From Cochliopodium minus (lineage: Eukaryota; Discosea; Himatismenida; Cochliopodiidae): a stretch of 22,171 nucleotides of DNA. Made by a program: the position numbers and the translations under genes. How positions within the stretch are numbered: position 1 is the stretch's first letter; every line of letters starts with the position of its first letter. A model generated the notes under the pieces. It was not told the DNA's origin. It searched no databases and saw only the letters and a list, made by a program, of their open reading frames with translations. The stretch lies in assembly GCA_024220525.1 (NCBI GenBank), contig JAMYWO010000042.1, positions 98,722-120,892 of the forward strand, written 5' to 3'. Shown piece after piece: positions 9,256 to 20,500 of this stretch.

Positions 9256-12056
9256 ATGAAGAGTAAAAATTTATTTTTCTTTCACAATTTTTATTCTCAA
9301 ATTATTTTTTAGGTGAGATAGATATCATAACAATTGGTAAAATATATTCTATTATCCTTTGGATTTATTCATTTTTTGATCCCAAAGATTTTGGAACTGA
9401 TAAGAGTGGTTATTCCTACAAACTTCAAGATTCACCAAATCCGGTTATAGTTGATAAATACAATGGAAAACAAAATTATAAAAATGAATCCATCATCATC
9501 TACAATGAAGAAGGGGAACCTTTAGAATGGGGGCATAGATGTTTGGAAATAGTTAGAAATGAAGTTGAAAATTGTACCATCTTCGCTAAAGGAGATTTAA
9601 AAATGAATTTATACAAAAAGAAATTCTTGATTGTGAGAAATGGGAGGAAATTTGAGCTGATGAAATTGATCACAGATTATCTAAAGTTCATCAAAAGAGA
9701 TATAGATCAGCATATGATGCAATTTGGATATATAATTACTTCCAACACCAAATTTTTTCTCACTGTAAAAAAAAATTGGATATTATTTCATAACATAATA
9801 ATAAAATTCTTGTTTCTTGAAATAATTTTTTAACTTATTTATAATGTTTTTTTTTTTTTTGATTTTTTTTTTAGGTACCTGCCATTTGGGATGCGCAAAT
9901 GAAACAATTCATGAGAAGATGCTGCCTTGATGCAAAGATAATAGAAGACGAAGAAAATTTTGGAGATAACCTCCAACTCATTTACGAGCCAGATTCCGCC
10001 ATTATCTCTATCACTAATTCTACAGAGACCTCTAACATGGTAGAAGAGGATCAAACCTTCATGGTTTTTGATGCTGGTGGAGGTACTGTTGATATTTCCG
10101 TATTCAGGAAATCTGGAAATAATTTGGTGCAAAAAGATTCCACATATGGTAATTGGTGTTTTCTATTGTTAATTTTAAATTTTTTTTTTTTTTTCTTTTC
10201 CTTTTTAAAAATCTGGATTTATTGTTTACTTTTCCAATTAAAAATTTCTTATAAATTGAAAAATTACTTTTCATCTCTTTTGTTCATTTTTTTTTGATAA
10301 TTTATATTTTTTAAAAGGTGGAAAGTGTGGTGGATGGTAAATTTTTTTTAAAAAAAAATGTTTTTTTTAGATGATTATTATTTAAAGGTATGTAGATATA
10401 GAGTTTTTCAAGTGGATATTTGAGAATTCTAACAAATGTACTACTCAAGGAAAAGAAAAAGAAGAACAATTTGAAAATTTTTTTGAAGAACTTAAAGATC
10501 AAAAGTCATATCTCAATTTCTTATACGATTGGAATACTTGTAAAATGTCGCATCAAAACAGATATTCACTTAAAATACCCAATGATCTCTACCCCTTTTT
10601 TAACTTTAAACAAGACAGCAAAATAGTTCGTAATGAAATCATCTTTATCTCTTCTGAGCAAATCTCCCTCTTTTATAAAACAGTTATAGACAAAGGGATC
10701 AAGTACGTAAAGAGAGTTTTAGATAGAAATAAAGATGTTGAAGTTATTATTTGTGTTGGAGGTATTGTTCATTATAAAACTTTTTTTTGTTAAAATATTT
10801 TTTTTGAAAATTCTAAAAAAATCCACCCAATTTTAAATTATTTTTGTTTTTTTTTTAATTTAGGTTTTTCAAACTCGGAATTAATGCTTAAAGCCTTAAA
10901 AGATAACTTTGAAAATCAAAACTATAATGGAATGAAAATCGCTGTGAAAAGACCTTTGAACGGCGAAAAACTAGTCGTAAGGGGAGCATCTTACAAAAAT
11001 TACATCAACCGCTTTTGCGACAAATATGGAGTTTCAACTATCGAGCCTTTCATCGAAGGACACCACGATGAATTGAGAAGAATCAGAAAAAATGGAGAAT
11101 CATATTGCAACAGCATTTTTACAAAAATCAATGAACGAGGAAATTTAAAGGAAGACGAAGAAATAGTCCGCGAATTTGATGTGCTTCCTGGCATGAAAGT
11201 TCTGCCCATTTATCTCTACAAATTCTTGCCTTCTTTTAAAAAAAAGGTGGACAATAACAAAAATAATAATAACACTAATGTTGAGCCAGTCTATGTCACA
11301 GAAGAAAATGTTATTTTGGACTCTCTTTTCAAAGTAGTAATACCAAAAGATTTGGAGAACGTAAAGAAGATCAAAGTAAAGTTTAGTATAAACGGAACAG
11401 AAAACAGAGTTTCTATTGTTGATGATATCATTGGGGACAAAGTTATCACTTGCAAACCTTTCTTGGAAGCTCTCAATTCTCACATCATCTTCGTTTTGGA
11501 CGTTTCCTCTTCTATGTTGATGAGAAATAAGTTTGAAGATCTGAAAAAGTCTGTCTTAGAATTCGTCAACAAAAACAAAGACAATCCCAACCAAAACATC
11601 GTCTCCATCATCCTTTTCAACCAAGAGCCAAAATTGGTACTCGAAAGTGTAAGTATCAAGGAGTTTGCATTAATTGAAAAGGCACTTCAATTCAAAGGAG
11701 GAAGTACCAACTTCACCAAAGCTCTCTACTCGTCCCTCCAAGTCTTGACCAAGAATGACGAAAAAAAGTTCAAACCCATCCTTTTCTTTCTTTCTGATGG
11801 TATGCCTAACACACCCATCGAAAATGGAACCAGAATCATGAAGAAAATTTGTAGTGATTTTGATCCTCTTGTTTTGGTTGTTGGCTTTTTGAAGAAGGGT
11901 GACAATGAGGAGAAGAATCAGAAGGAGGAAGAAAACATGAGGAGTCTCCATCAATTGTGTGAGTTCAGCTACAACGCCAAATTCTTTAGTTCCATTGATC
12001 AAATCGATATTTCCAAAATTTTCATCGAAACTGGATTGCTTTTTCAAAAAAAATAA
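9256..12056 (+). CDS. HSPA12-like Hsp70 ATPase fused to vWA domain, copy C (divergent)
   Basis: Exons 9256-9262, 9313-9336, 9388-9764, 9875-10148, 10318-10336, 10388-10761, 10864-12056 give 755 aa. The initiating exon is 7 nt (ATG AAG A); exons of 24 and 19 nt follow. Spliced, the N-terminus reads MKSEIDIITIDFGTDKSGYS. Motifs match copies A and B: TVPAIWD, DAGGGTVDIS (D202), ICVGGFSN (355-362), then a vWA MIDAS VLDVSSSMLM (D571), GGSTNF and FLSDG. It is clearly more diverged than A is from B and has three extra introns: before DFGT, within the glycine pair of GGKCGGW, and within ICVGG. The insert after LPIYLYKF contains KKKVDNNKNNNNTN. The end carries FIETGLLFQKK in place of the TQTFLKL helix. 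It begins 67 bp after the copy B stop, so its promoter is very short or overlaps copy B. Confidence 0.87.
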
Positions 12057-12166
12057 AATTTTTTGTGAACACATGGTTCTATTGATAACATACTATTTGT
12101 TGTATAAGAGTATATTTGTCAATCAAAAGAAATTTCTTTTGAAATAATAAAAAAAATAAAAAAAAA

Positions 12167-13358
12167 ATGGGTTTTTTGTTTAGTAAATGCACCAATGTGG
12201 GTGATTCGAGATATAAATTGGAAAATCAATTGGGAGAAGGAGGTATCTTGTTTATAATATATAAAATGTCTCCCTTATGAATTTATTCATATTATATCTT
12301 GATTAATAAAGCATTCTCATTTGTATATAAGGCAAAAGATACCAAAGAGAATAGATATTACGCGTGTAAATTCAATCCTTTCAAAAAATAAAATTTTCAG
12401 CGACATAAAATAAATTCCATAAATTTTTTCGATATTATTGAAAAGTAAAGAAAACTCTGTGTGAAGAAGAGGATCTTTATGAAAGTTGTTTGAAAGAAGT
12501 GAAAGTGTTGAAAGAATGCCAACATGAGAACATAATAAAGCTAATAAATGCAGGAGAAGAAATAAAAAATAACAAGAGATATTTTTATTTGGGTAAATTA
12601 ATCATTAAAAACTTAATGTTAAAAAAAAATTAAAATAAAATTAAAAAAAAAAAGTGACCCCATTATGCGAATATTCTTTACAACAAAAACTCTTGAGGAT
12701 GGAGGAAACCAGGGAAGTATATGATACAAAAAGTTTGGCAAAGCAGTTCAAGCAGATATGTTCTGCTTTAGAAATTCTTCATAAAAATAATTATGTTCAT
12801 AGAGATATAACAGCACACAACATATTATTTGTGGACAGTGATAATATAGGTTGGATATAGAAAAATAGTTTATTGAATTATTCTTTCAATTAAATTTTTT
12901 CTTTATTTTTTGTTTATTTTTTTAAAAATAGTTTTGATTGACTTTGGAAGTGTTGAAAGCAACTATTTAAAAATAAATAGTAAGGAGGATGCTTTGAGGT
13001 TGCAAGAAAAGTGCGAAACAAGCTGCACCATCTCATACAGGGCTCCAGAGCTCTTAGAAGTTCCCTATGATTGTGTAATAACCGAAAAAACTGATTTCTT
13101 TTCTTTAGGATGTTTGCTTTATGCTTTTTTATTCTATGTTTCTCCATATGAAAGGTTTTTATTTTTTTTTAAATTTTTATTTTATTGTATTTAATTTCAT
13201 TAAAAAGAGTGGACAGTGTTAGACTCGCTCATTTGGCTCCTCTCCGCTTTCCTCCTAACCAATTTGACAATAATCTCATCAATTTGATCGAATCTCTTTT
13301 GAAAATTGATCCGAACAACAGACTTTCTTCCTTTGAAAAAATAAAAGAAGTTTTTTAG
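12167..13358 (+). CDS. STK16/NAK-family serine/threonine protein kinase
   Basis: Exons 12167-12242, 12312-12365, 12446-12592, 12655-12849, 12932-13154, 13208-13358 give 281 aa, essentially a bare kinase domain like human STK16 and yeast Env7. The N-terminus MGFLFSKC has Gly2 and nearby cysteine, as expected for myristoylation plus palmitoylation and hence Golgi or endomembrane targeting. Motifs: glycine loop LGEGAFSFVYKAK (22-34), YALKK with the ATP lysine K45, HENIIKLINAG, VHRDITAHNILF (H141-R142-D143), IDFGSVES (D161), CTISYRAPEL (APE 195-197), KTDFFSLGCLLYAFLF and IDPNNRL. The STK16/Env7 signature is strong in GS, TISYRAPEL and SLGCLLYAFLFYVSPYER. Oddity: the catalytic-loop lysine (HRDLKPxN) is threonine, T145. 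It follows copy C by 110 bp. The family call is confident; substrates are unknown. Confidence 0.9.
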
Positions 13359-13388
13359 AAAATAAAAAAATTAATTAAAAAAAAAAGA

Positions 13389-13461
13389 AGGAACTTATGG
13401 GTATCGATCCCATTACCCTCCGCATGCAAAGCGGATGCTCTACCATGTGAGCTAAAATCCC
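13389..13461 (-). tRNA. tRNA-Ala, anticodon TGC, no intron
   Basis: A full cloverleaf can be drawn on the minus strand. Acceptor GGGATTT pairs with AAGTTCC (7 bp, including the G3-U70 wobble that marks alanine tRNAs). The D arm is GCTC-ACATGGTA-GAGC, the anticodon arm TCCGC-TTTGCAT-GCGGA with anticodon TGC, the variable loop GGGTA and the T arm ATGGG-ATCGATA-CCCAT. Box A (TAGCTCACATGG) and box B (GGATCGATACC) fit. A T-run two bases past the 3' end is the pol III terminator. Oddities: the discriminator base is U rather than the A usual for alanine, and T-loop position 54 is A. Confidence 0.88.
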
Positions 13462-13969
13462 TTATTTTTGTTAAATTAAAAAAAAAATTTTAAAAATTTA
13501 CACTAATAACTTCAACAATTTTTAATTTTTATTTTTGTTTCCATCTTATGAGAATATATGAAAAGAATCAAATTTAATCCTTCTTTTTTGATATAGTTAT
13601 TTTTAAAAATTTAACTCAAAAATATTAATAATCTTTGAAGAATGAAGGATATTTATTTGAAAGATTAGAAAGATTGGGAAACATGTTAAATAAAAAGATT
13701 ATAAATTTCCTATTTCCTTTTCTTTTTTTATATTTTTGAAAAGATTGTTGAGAAAGAAAAAAAAAAAAGGTGTGAATATAAAAAAAGACACTTCTCAAAT
13801 TTATTTATTATAAAAACAATCAAATATCATCATTTGGATAGATACAAATCAACATCATATTTTTGAAAAATAATATTAAATTTTTCAAATATAAAAATTT
13901 CAAAACAATAAAAGAGAATCATACATCATATAGAACATACAATAAGAAAATATCAATTTAAAATATCAA
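13462..13969. other. Intergenic region, no gene seen
   Basis: It runs from the 5' side of the tRNA gene to the start of the asparagine-rich protein gene. It is A/T-rich with poly-A and poly-T tracts; the final 150 bases upstream of the ATG are A-rich, as expected for a leader in such genomes. Both promoters must lie here. No specific element was recognised. Confidence 0.5.
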
Positions 13970-16900
13970 ATGAATCAAAATATCGAAAATAATAGCCATC
14001 GTGGAAGCAAATCAGGAAGAATCACATTCAGAACCAAGCAATCCAAACATGAAATCGATATGGAGCTCACCACACAACCTAATCCCCTCTATTTCAAGAA
14101 TTTGGTGAACAGCAACATCATTGATTCAAAAACATCAGAGATTATTAAGAACTCTAATGGTGATAAGAAGATAAAGATAGAGGATATCCATTCATTGAGG
14201 AAAACTGCAAGAGATGTAGGTATCAAGGGCAATAATGGCAAGAGATATATCATCAACAACTATGATATCGCCATACCTGAGAGGAATACATCTCCCAACT
14301 CCCTATTCGATCAATTAAACGATAAAAATAAGGTTAATTCAGTTAATGGGTAAAAAGCAAAAAGAAAATATACCTTATAAATAAGAGGAAATATCTTGAA
14401 AAGATAAGATAAGGAAGATAAAAAAATCACTTCTCATTATTAATTACCTTCTTCTCATCAAAATATTTTTTTTCGCCTTCTTCAATTTATAATTTCTTAA
14501 ATCCATTTAAAAAAATTCAATATTTCAAATATATATTCCCTTTATAATCAAATATCTCTAAAAATAAAGAGAAATTCAATTGGAGAAATAATGATCTGTG
14601 AAAATTAATTTAGAATGACCTTATTTCAATCAATAAACAATTATATATCAGATTGAAGACAAATTGTTAATCTTTAGATGATTTTTTTTTATTTATCATT
14701 TGTAATTCCTTTCAATCAAAGAAAAAAAATGTTTCTATCAAAAAAATTGCTTAATTATTTAAAAATTTTTCCACAGAAAGTTTTTTATTTTTTATTTTTT
14801 TATTTTTTTATTTTTTTATTTTTTATTTTTTATTTTTTATTTTTTATTTTTTAGAAACGACCAAATTCCCAACATACAAAGCACTTCCAACATCTTCTAC
14901 TATGACAAGGAGAAAGACATCATCATTATAGACGACTTTGACGAAACGGAGGAATACAAGCATTACATCACATACAAATCACGAGAATATTTGTACTGTG
15001 ACTACTTAGGAAAAAACGCAAATGTTGTATTTCAGTATTTGCCTTTAATTCCTGCTAGTAAATCTATCTTTTTTTTTTTTAATTTTTTTCAATTTTTATT
15101 TTTAATTTTATTATTTTTAAAAAATTTAATTATTATTTTTATTTTTTATTTTATTATTTTTAAAAAATTTAATTATTATTTTTGCATTTTTTTATTATCT
15201 TATTTCAATTAAAAATTATTTTTATTTTTCATTTATAATTACTTATTTTTTTAATTTTTAATTCTTTATTTTATTTTTATTTTAATTTTATCTTATTTTT
15301 ATTTGTCTATTTTTTTTATAAAATGATATTTTTTTTTAAAATTAATTATTATTTTTTTGTTATCTTATTTCAATTAAACATTATTTTTATTTTTATTTTT
15401 CATTTATAATTACTTATTTTTATTTTTTCATATTTTTATTATTTTTTCATATTTTTAGTTCTTCTCAAGACAAAAAGAAGGGAATTAAAGTTTTCTAAGA
15501 ACAGATCACTTCTGGAAGGAAGTCCCAACACTAAAGAAGAAGAGGACGACGAAATCAAAGATCCCTCTCAGCTCGAATACGAGGAGGGAGATTTCGAGAA
15601 ATGGAGCCAACAAATGGAGGAAGAAACTCAAAAAAGAAAAGAAAATAAAAAACTCAACTTTTCTTACTACGAAGTTTCCAATCTCACTAATACAAGCCAC
15701 AAAGTAAAAAAAATCTTTTTTAAAATTATTTTTATTTTTTAGTTTTTGTTATTTTTTTCATTTTTTATTTTTATTAAATGAATTTTCTTTTCTTATTTCT
15801 TTTTTTTTTTGATTAAACATTTGGAAAAATTTTTTTTAAAAGAAAAAAAAGAAAAACGATAATAACACAAATGACAATTTAAACAAGAGCAATTACGGTG
15901 TAAACAGACTCTTAGCGATCAGCGAAAAAAATAATAAAAACAACAACAATGCAAATTATAACATTAATAACAACAATGGATACAATACTAAGTCTAACAG
16001 CAATCATCATAATAACAATAACAATACCAACAATAACGGGTACAACTTTAATAATAGAAGCAGTCTTTTCATTAGTAATGGAATCAATAATGGGACGAAG
16101 GGTCTTTTTGGGAGTAATAATAATAGCAAGGAAAATCTTTTTGATAGTTGTCGGAGCAATTCTAATGGGGGTAGTAGTGGGAGTGGAAGTAAAAACAGCC
16201 TTTTTGACATCAATTACCTTCACAATGACATCAATAATGACATTAATGATGACATCATTATTGATAAAAAGAGCTTGAAAGATTTAAAAATTAATAATTA
16301 CACCAACACATACAATGAAAATAATCCTAATTTTAATCATGATATTCATTTGAAAATAAGCAACAATAATTTTAATGCTAATAATAATGAAAAGGATTGG
16401 AATAATGGAAGAAAGGTGAGCAATGGGAGTATTTATAACAGTCACAACGACATCTTTTACGAGAAAAATGGAATTTACAATACAACTAATACTATCAGCA
16501 CCTACAATAACAATATTAACAATACTAACAACGACATTGTTATTCAAGAAAATATAAAGAGTCATATTGTCTCTAATAACACGAGAAGAAAGTTTTTCAT
16601 AAAGAAAAAAACTCTTAGTGTTCCTTGTTTGAGATATTTCATGACTGGCAACAATAATCACAATGAAATGATCCAGAAAATCAAGGAAAAAAAGTTACAC
16701 GAGATTGGTGCAGAGACAGATAATGGTTACAACGAGGCTTTGGGTCTCATTCACAACAACAACAAGTACAAGATTCCTAGCTCTCATAACTTGAATCTTT
16801 TGGGCAACAAGAAACTTAGCGATTTGTCGAATCACAACCCTTATCATACCATCAAGATTTCAAAGTTTAATAATCGCAGTAGGATCATTCCCAAAGAGAA

Positions 16901-17300
16901 AAAGATCAAAAACAAGCCCATCAACAAAAGTGTTATTCAACCCCGTTTAAATTCCTCGATGAAACAAGACTCTAAGAAGATTATGAGTAATGATTATAGA
17001 CCAAAGTCTGACATGGGACCTTCTCTTCCTCACAACAACTTTGATGTAAATTTTTCTCCTATGATTTCTCCCAGTTCTAAACGCATAGAACTCTTGGGAA
17101 GTTGGAAGAAAACTCTATCCAGTTCTCCTGTCACTCCCAAACAAAGGAGAGTTTTGGATGTTGTCGAGAAATGGTCATCCACTTCTTACTCTTCTCCTAA
17201 TAGTGATCGTTCTGAGAAGGAATCTCCTAAATCTCCAAAGACAAGGAAGAGTCTGTTCAGTTATTTAACAAGTCCAAGGAATAAGAAGAAAGACAAGTAA
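13970..17300 (+). CDS. Asparagine-rich protein with SP/TP-site C-terminus, function unknown
   Basis: Exons 13970-14349, 14855-15057, 15459-15703, 15843-17300 give 761 aa; phases close at every junction. No family is recognised. Residues about 1-190 are of ordinary composition (including FYYDKEKDIIIIDDFDETEE and YLYCDYLGKNANVVFQYLPL) and may form a small folded domain. An acidic, charged stretch follows (EEEDDEIKDPSQLEYEEG). Residues about 275-470 are dominated by asparagine runs. The last about 80 residues are basic and rich in SP/TP sites followed by K/R (SPSSKR, TPKQRR, SPKSPK, SPKTRK, TSPRNK), the pattern of CDK or MAP-kinase substrates; this is inference. No signal peptide or membrane span is seen. 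Intron 1 (505 nt) and intron 2 (401 nt) are unusually long for the window and full of T-rich repeats. Confidence 0.82.
14781..14852 (+). repeat. ATTTTTT/ATTTTTTT microsatellite in intron 1 of the Asn-rich gene
   Basis: About ten consecutive units of one A followed by six or seven T run directly into the splice acceptor TTAG at 14851-14854. The tract doubles as an extreme polypyrimidine tract and is likely to vary in length between strains. Confidence 0.85.
15106..15421 (+). repeat. Nested direct repeats in intron 2 of the Asn-rich gene
   Basis: A 35-base unit is repeated exactly (15106-15140 and 15149-15183). A second unit of about 56-62 bases, containing TTATCTTATTTCAATTAAA and CATTTATAATTACTTATTT, occurs at 15195-15250 and again at 15360-15421 with a small insertion. 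These are local duplications of intronic AT-rich DNA. Confidence 0.8.
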
Positions 17301-17588
17301 ATTAGTTGTACTTTTATCTCCTCTTTTTTTTTCTTGTTTTTTCAAAAAAGAAAATTTGTTTTTTTTTCCTGTATTTATTAATTATGTTCTTTAAAAAAAA
17401 TTGAAAAAATAAAATTTAAACAAAAAAAATTATTTTAATTTTATAGGTATTTTCCACTATTTTAATTTTTTTTTGTTTCTTGTTCCTTTTTTTTTTTTTG
17501 ATTTAAAAAAAAGTAAAAACCAAAAAAAAAAAAAGATACAGAAACAAAAAAAGAAGTGAAAAAAGAAAGGTAAAAACAAAGGGATTAT
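17301..17588. other. Convergent intergenic spacer, no gene seen
   Basis: It separates the 3' ends of the Asn-rich gene (+) and the PP2C gene (-). It contains T-runs, then A-runs towards the PP2C side, so transcripts of either gene would end in U-rich 3' sequence. An ORF can be drawn through part of it on the minus strand, but this is read-through past the PP2C stop. Confidence 0.55.
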
Positions 17589-20500
17589 TTAACAAAGAAC
17601 AACAATCATAGCAGTCAAATCCTAAAAAGAAATAATAAAAAAAAACAATAAAATAATAAAAATAAAAATAAATAATAATAAATATTTTTACATCTTTGCT
17701 TCCAAGTCTAAGAGCTTCAAGACACAAATCATGACTTACATTGTTCAAGAACTTTTCATCAAGGACAAAGTTACCGCTGTTGAGATTGTTATGAGCAAAA
17801 AGTTTTTTTTCTACAAATTCGACGACACGTTTGTTATTCAACACGTCATAGATGCCGTCACTCGCGAGGACGAAGAAGTGGTGTTTGGAGTTAGGGTCGT
17901 GGTAGTGGATGTCTGGCTGGGAGATGATGGAACCTGGAGGATATTTTCTAGTACGGTTGATGTATTCTCTCACCGATCTCATTTGTGCTTTTTTGTTAGG
18001 GCCTTTTTCAAATGAAAAAAAAAATATAAATTAATTTAAAATTAAATTTATAAAATTCAAAATTTAAAAAATTTAAATTAAATTAAAAAAATAAAAAAAA
18101 AATAAAAAGGGTTTCACATTTTTTCGCTTTGGGATCTGTTTGTTTGGAATTCATTTTGGTGTTGATGATATCCTTATTTTCTTCGATTTTCATGTCATAG
18201 TCACCGAAAGCTCTAGAGGGCTCGAGAATGCCAAATACTCGGTCGTTTTCAACCCACCCTCCTAAAAGAGAAAAAAAAAATAAAATTATAAAATTAATAA
18301 AATAAAAAGAAAAAAATAATTTAAAATTCAAAATAAAATAAATTTAAATAAAACAATAAAATTATTAGTTCAAAATTGAAATTTTACCTGCTTTTGTAAT
18401 TCTCTTTCTTTCGGTGATGGCTATGTGGTCGAAAGTTAACACTTCCACTTCATGTTTGTATGCCATCTGATTACATAGAGATCCCAAACACTTGGCAGTG
18501 ATCTATTTTTCGAAATGATAAAATAATATGTTAAAAATAAAAATAAATAAATAAAAAAAAGAATAAAAATAAAAAATAAAAAATAAAATAAAAAATAGGA
18601 ATACAGCTCTGCAGTCTCCTACATTCCAAACAAAGACGTGATCATAAACAAGGAGCAACCCAACCTATTTTTAAAAAAGAAGATGTTTTAATGTTATTTT
18701 TTTTAAAACCGATTTATATAAAAAATAGTTTTTGAAGGGTTTTACCATGCAAGCACCAGAATCATCTTTCTTCTTTTTGCATTCTTCTATTATTTGCTCG
18801 TCTGCTTTTTTACACGCTTCCTTTATTGCATCTGTAATTCTTTTAAGAAAATAATGAAATGAAAAAAAACAAAAAAAATAAAAAAAATAAAAAAAAATAA
18901 AAATAAAAATAAAAAATAATTAAAAACGACTTTAATAATAAAAATAAAACAAGAAAAGTAAAAAATGACATTAATAATAAAAATAAAACAAGAAAAGTAA
19001 AAAATATTGAAAAAAAACCAAAAAAAAAAGAAAAAAACATACAAATCATTGTTTATTTCGCTTTGGGGTCTGTCAAATATATGCCTCGTCTCTTCGTTGA
19101 TGAGATGGGAAAAGAAAATGGTCTTCAACATCTAAACAGCAAAATAAAAAAAAAATCAAATCAAAAAAACACATAAAATTAAAAATGAAATAAAAATAAA
19201 ATAAATCAAAATCAGAATATAATAAAAATATAAGAAATAAAAAGTTATAAATTTTTTGAATGAACAAAAATAAAAAATTTACTTGAGAGACTGTATCACC
19301 AGCATGTCCATCTAAAAAGAAATTAAAAACATTTTATAAAATAATCGGTAAAAAAAAAGCAAAAAAAAAAAACAAACCAATGACAGAAAAAAAAGAAACG
19401 TGATCTATGGAGACGATTTCTTCGAGAGGGTTGGTGGGAGTAGTTTTGGGAGGAACAACAGTGATGGTCTTCTTGTTTTTCTTTTTGCTGTTATTGGTGC
19501 TTGGGTTGCTTTGTTTTTGTTGGTTTTGCCCCGAGATGATCTGGTTTGTCTGTTGGTTCGCGTTGCTGTTTCTGTGATTTTTTTTATTTTCAAAAAAAAA
19601 AAAAAAATGAAAAAATCAACAAAGAAGAAAGAAAAATATAAAGAATTGGTTGAGAATATGGAATGAATGAAAAAAAACATTCTTTCCCAAAACTAATTTA
19701 CATAAAAACTATTATCATTTTTGTTTTAGTATTATTATATTCAACTAATTTTATATCTGAAAAGCAAATTGGTTGGTTTTAATTTTTTTTTGAATTGAGT
19801 AAATAAGATAAAATCAAAAATTATTTGATGGCAATATCAATATCCTCTTATTTATACCTTTATTATTTTGTAATAAAATTTTGTTATGTATTTATATGAG
19901 TTGATAAGTTTATTTTTGGCTTGTTACCCACTTTTCTTCTTATTCTTTTTGTTCTTTTTATTATTGTTGCCACCTGTTGGATTCTGCACAGGAGGGATAT
20001 TATTATTGTTCTTCTTTACAATTGTGACCTTTTTATTTACATGAACAACAATATTCTCCTCTCCTTTCACAGCATTCTCATTGACAATGTTCCCAGTTAT
20101 CTTTATATCTTCCACGAGAGTGATTATGGGCACATCCAATTCTATATTGGGACTTGTAGGTGTAGATGCACTTGTATTATTGGATATGACCTCTTCTTCT
20201 TTGTTATTGGGGTTGCTTATCTCCTTCTCTTGTTGGATTATGGGGATTATCTCTTCCAATTTCTTTTTCACGCTGATTTTGACGGGATTGTGCATTATGT
20301 ATCTGTCTTCATTCACTCCTTTGTCATGGCTCAATCCTTGAAACAAAAATAAAAAATTATTTATTTGGAAAGGCAAAATAATAACAGAAAAAAAATAAAA
20401 ATTAAAAAATTTTGAAATAAGAGTGAAATTTTGAGATTATGAATGCATATGAGTCAACTAAGAATATGTATATTTAATAATTTAATAATAAACACGCATA

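Larger units (their letters stand above)
3603..12056 (+). repeat. Tandem array of three paralogous genes (A, B, C)
   Basis: Three head-to-tail copies of one gene family share intron positions and domain order. By hand count, exon 3 of A and B differs at about 22 of 299 bases, with long identical blocks, while the start of their last exon is much more diverged. Copy C is older or has escaped homogenisation. The 14-base string TGATTTCATAACAT is shared by intron 1 of A (3648-3661) and of B (6498-6511), a remnant of the duplication. Confidence 0.88.

Noticed and set aside
16007-16213. Leucine-rich, membrane-protein-like frame on the minus strand
   Set aside because: It is the antisense of AAT/AAC asparagine runs in the Asn-rich gene (ATT/GTT reads as hydrophobic residues).
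18823-19131. Minus-strand frame full of phenylalanine, resembling membrane spans
   Set aside because: Only its first 29 codons are a PP2C exon; the rest is poly-A/T intron read as Phe/Leu/Ile.
19405-19680. Minus-strand frame ending in a Lys/Arg/Pro-rich stretch
   Set aside because: It overlaps the PP2C exon 19378-19571 in the wrong frame; the frame that leads into SVIDGHAGD and matches the splice phases is a different one.
19921-20352. Plus-strand hydrophobic ORF
   Set aside because: It is antisense to the low-complexity PP2C exon, which carries the NEDRY motif and closes in phase with its neighbours.
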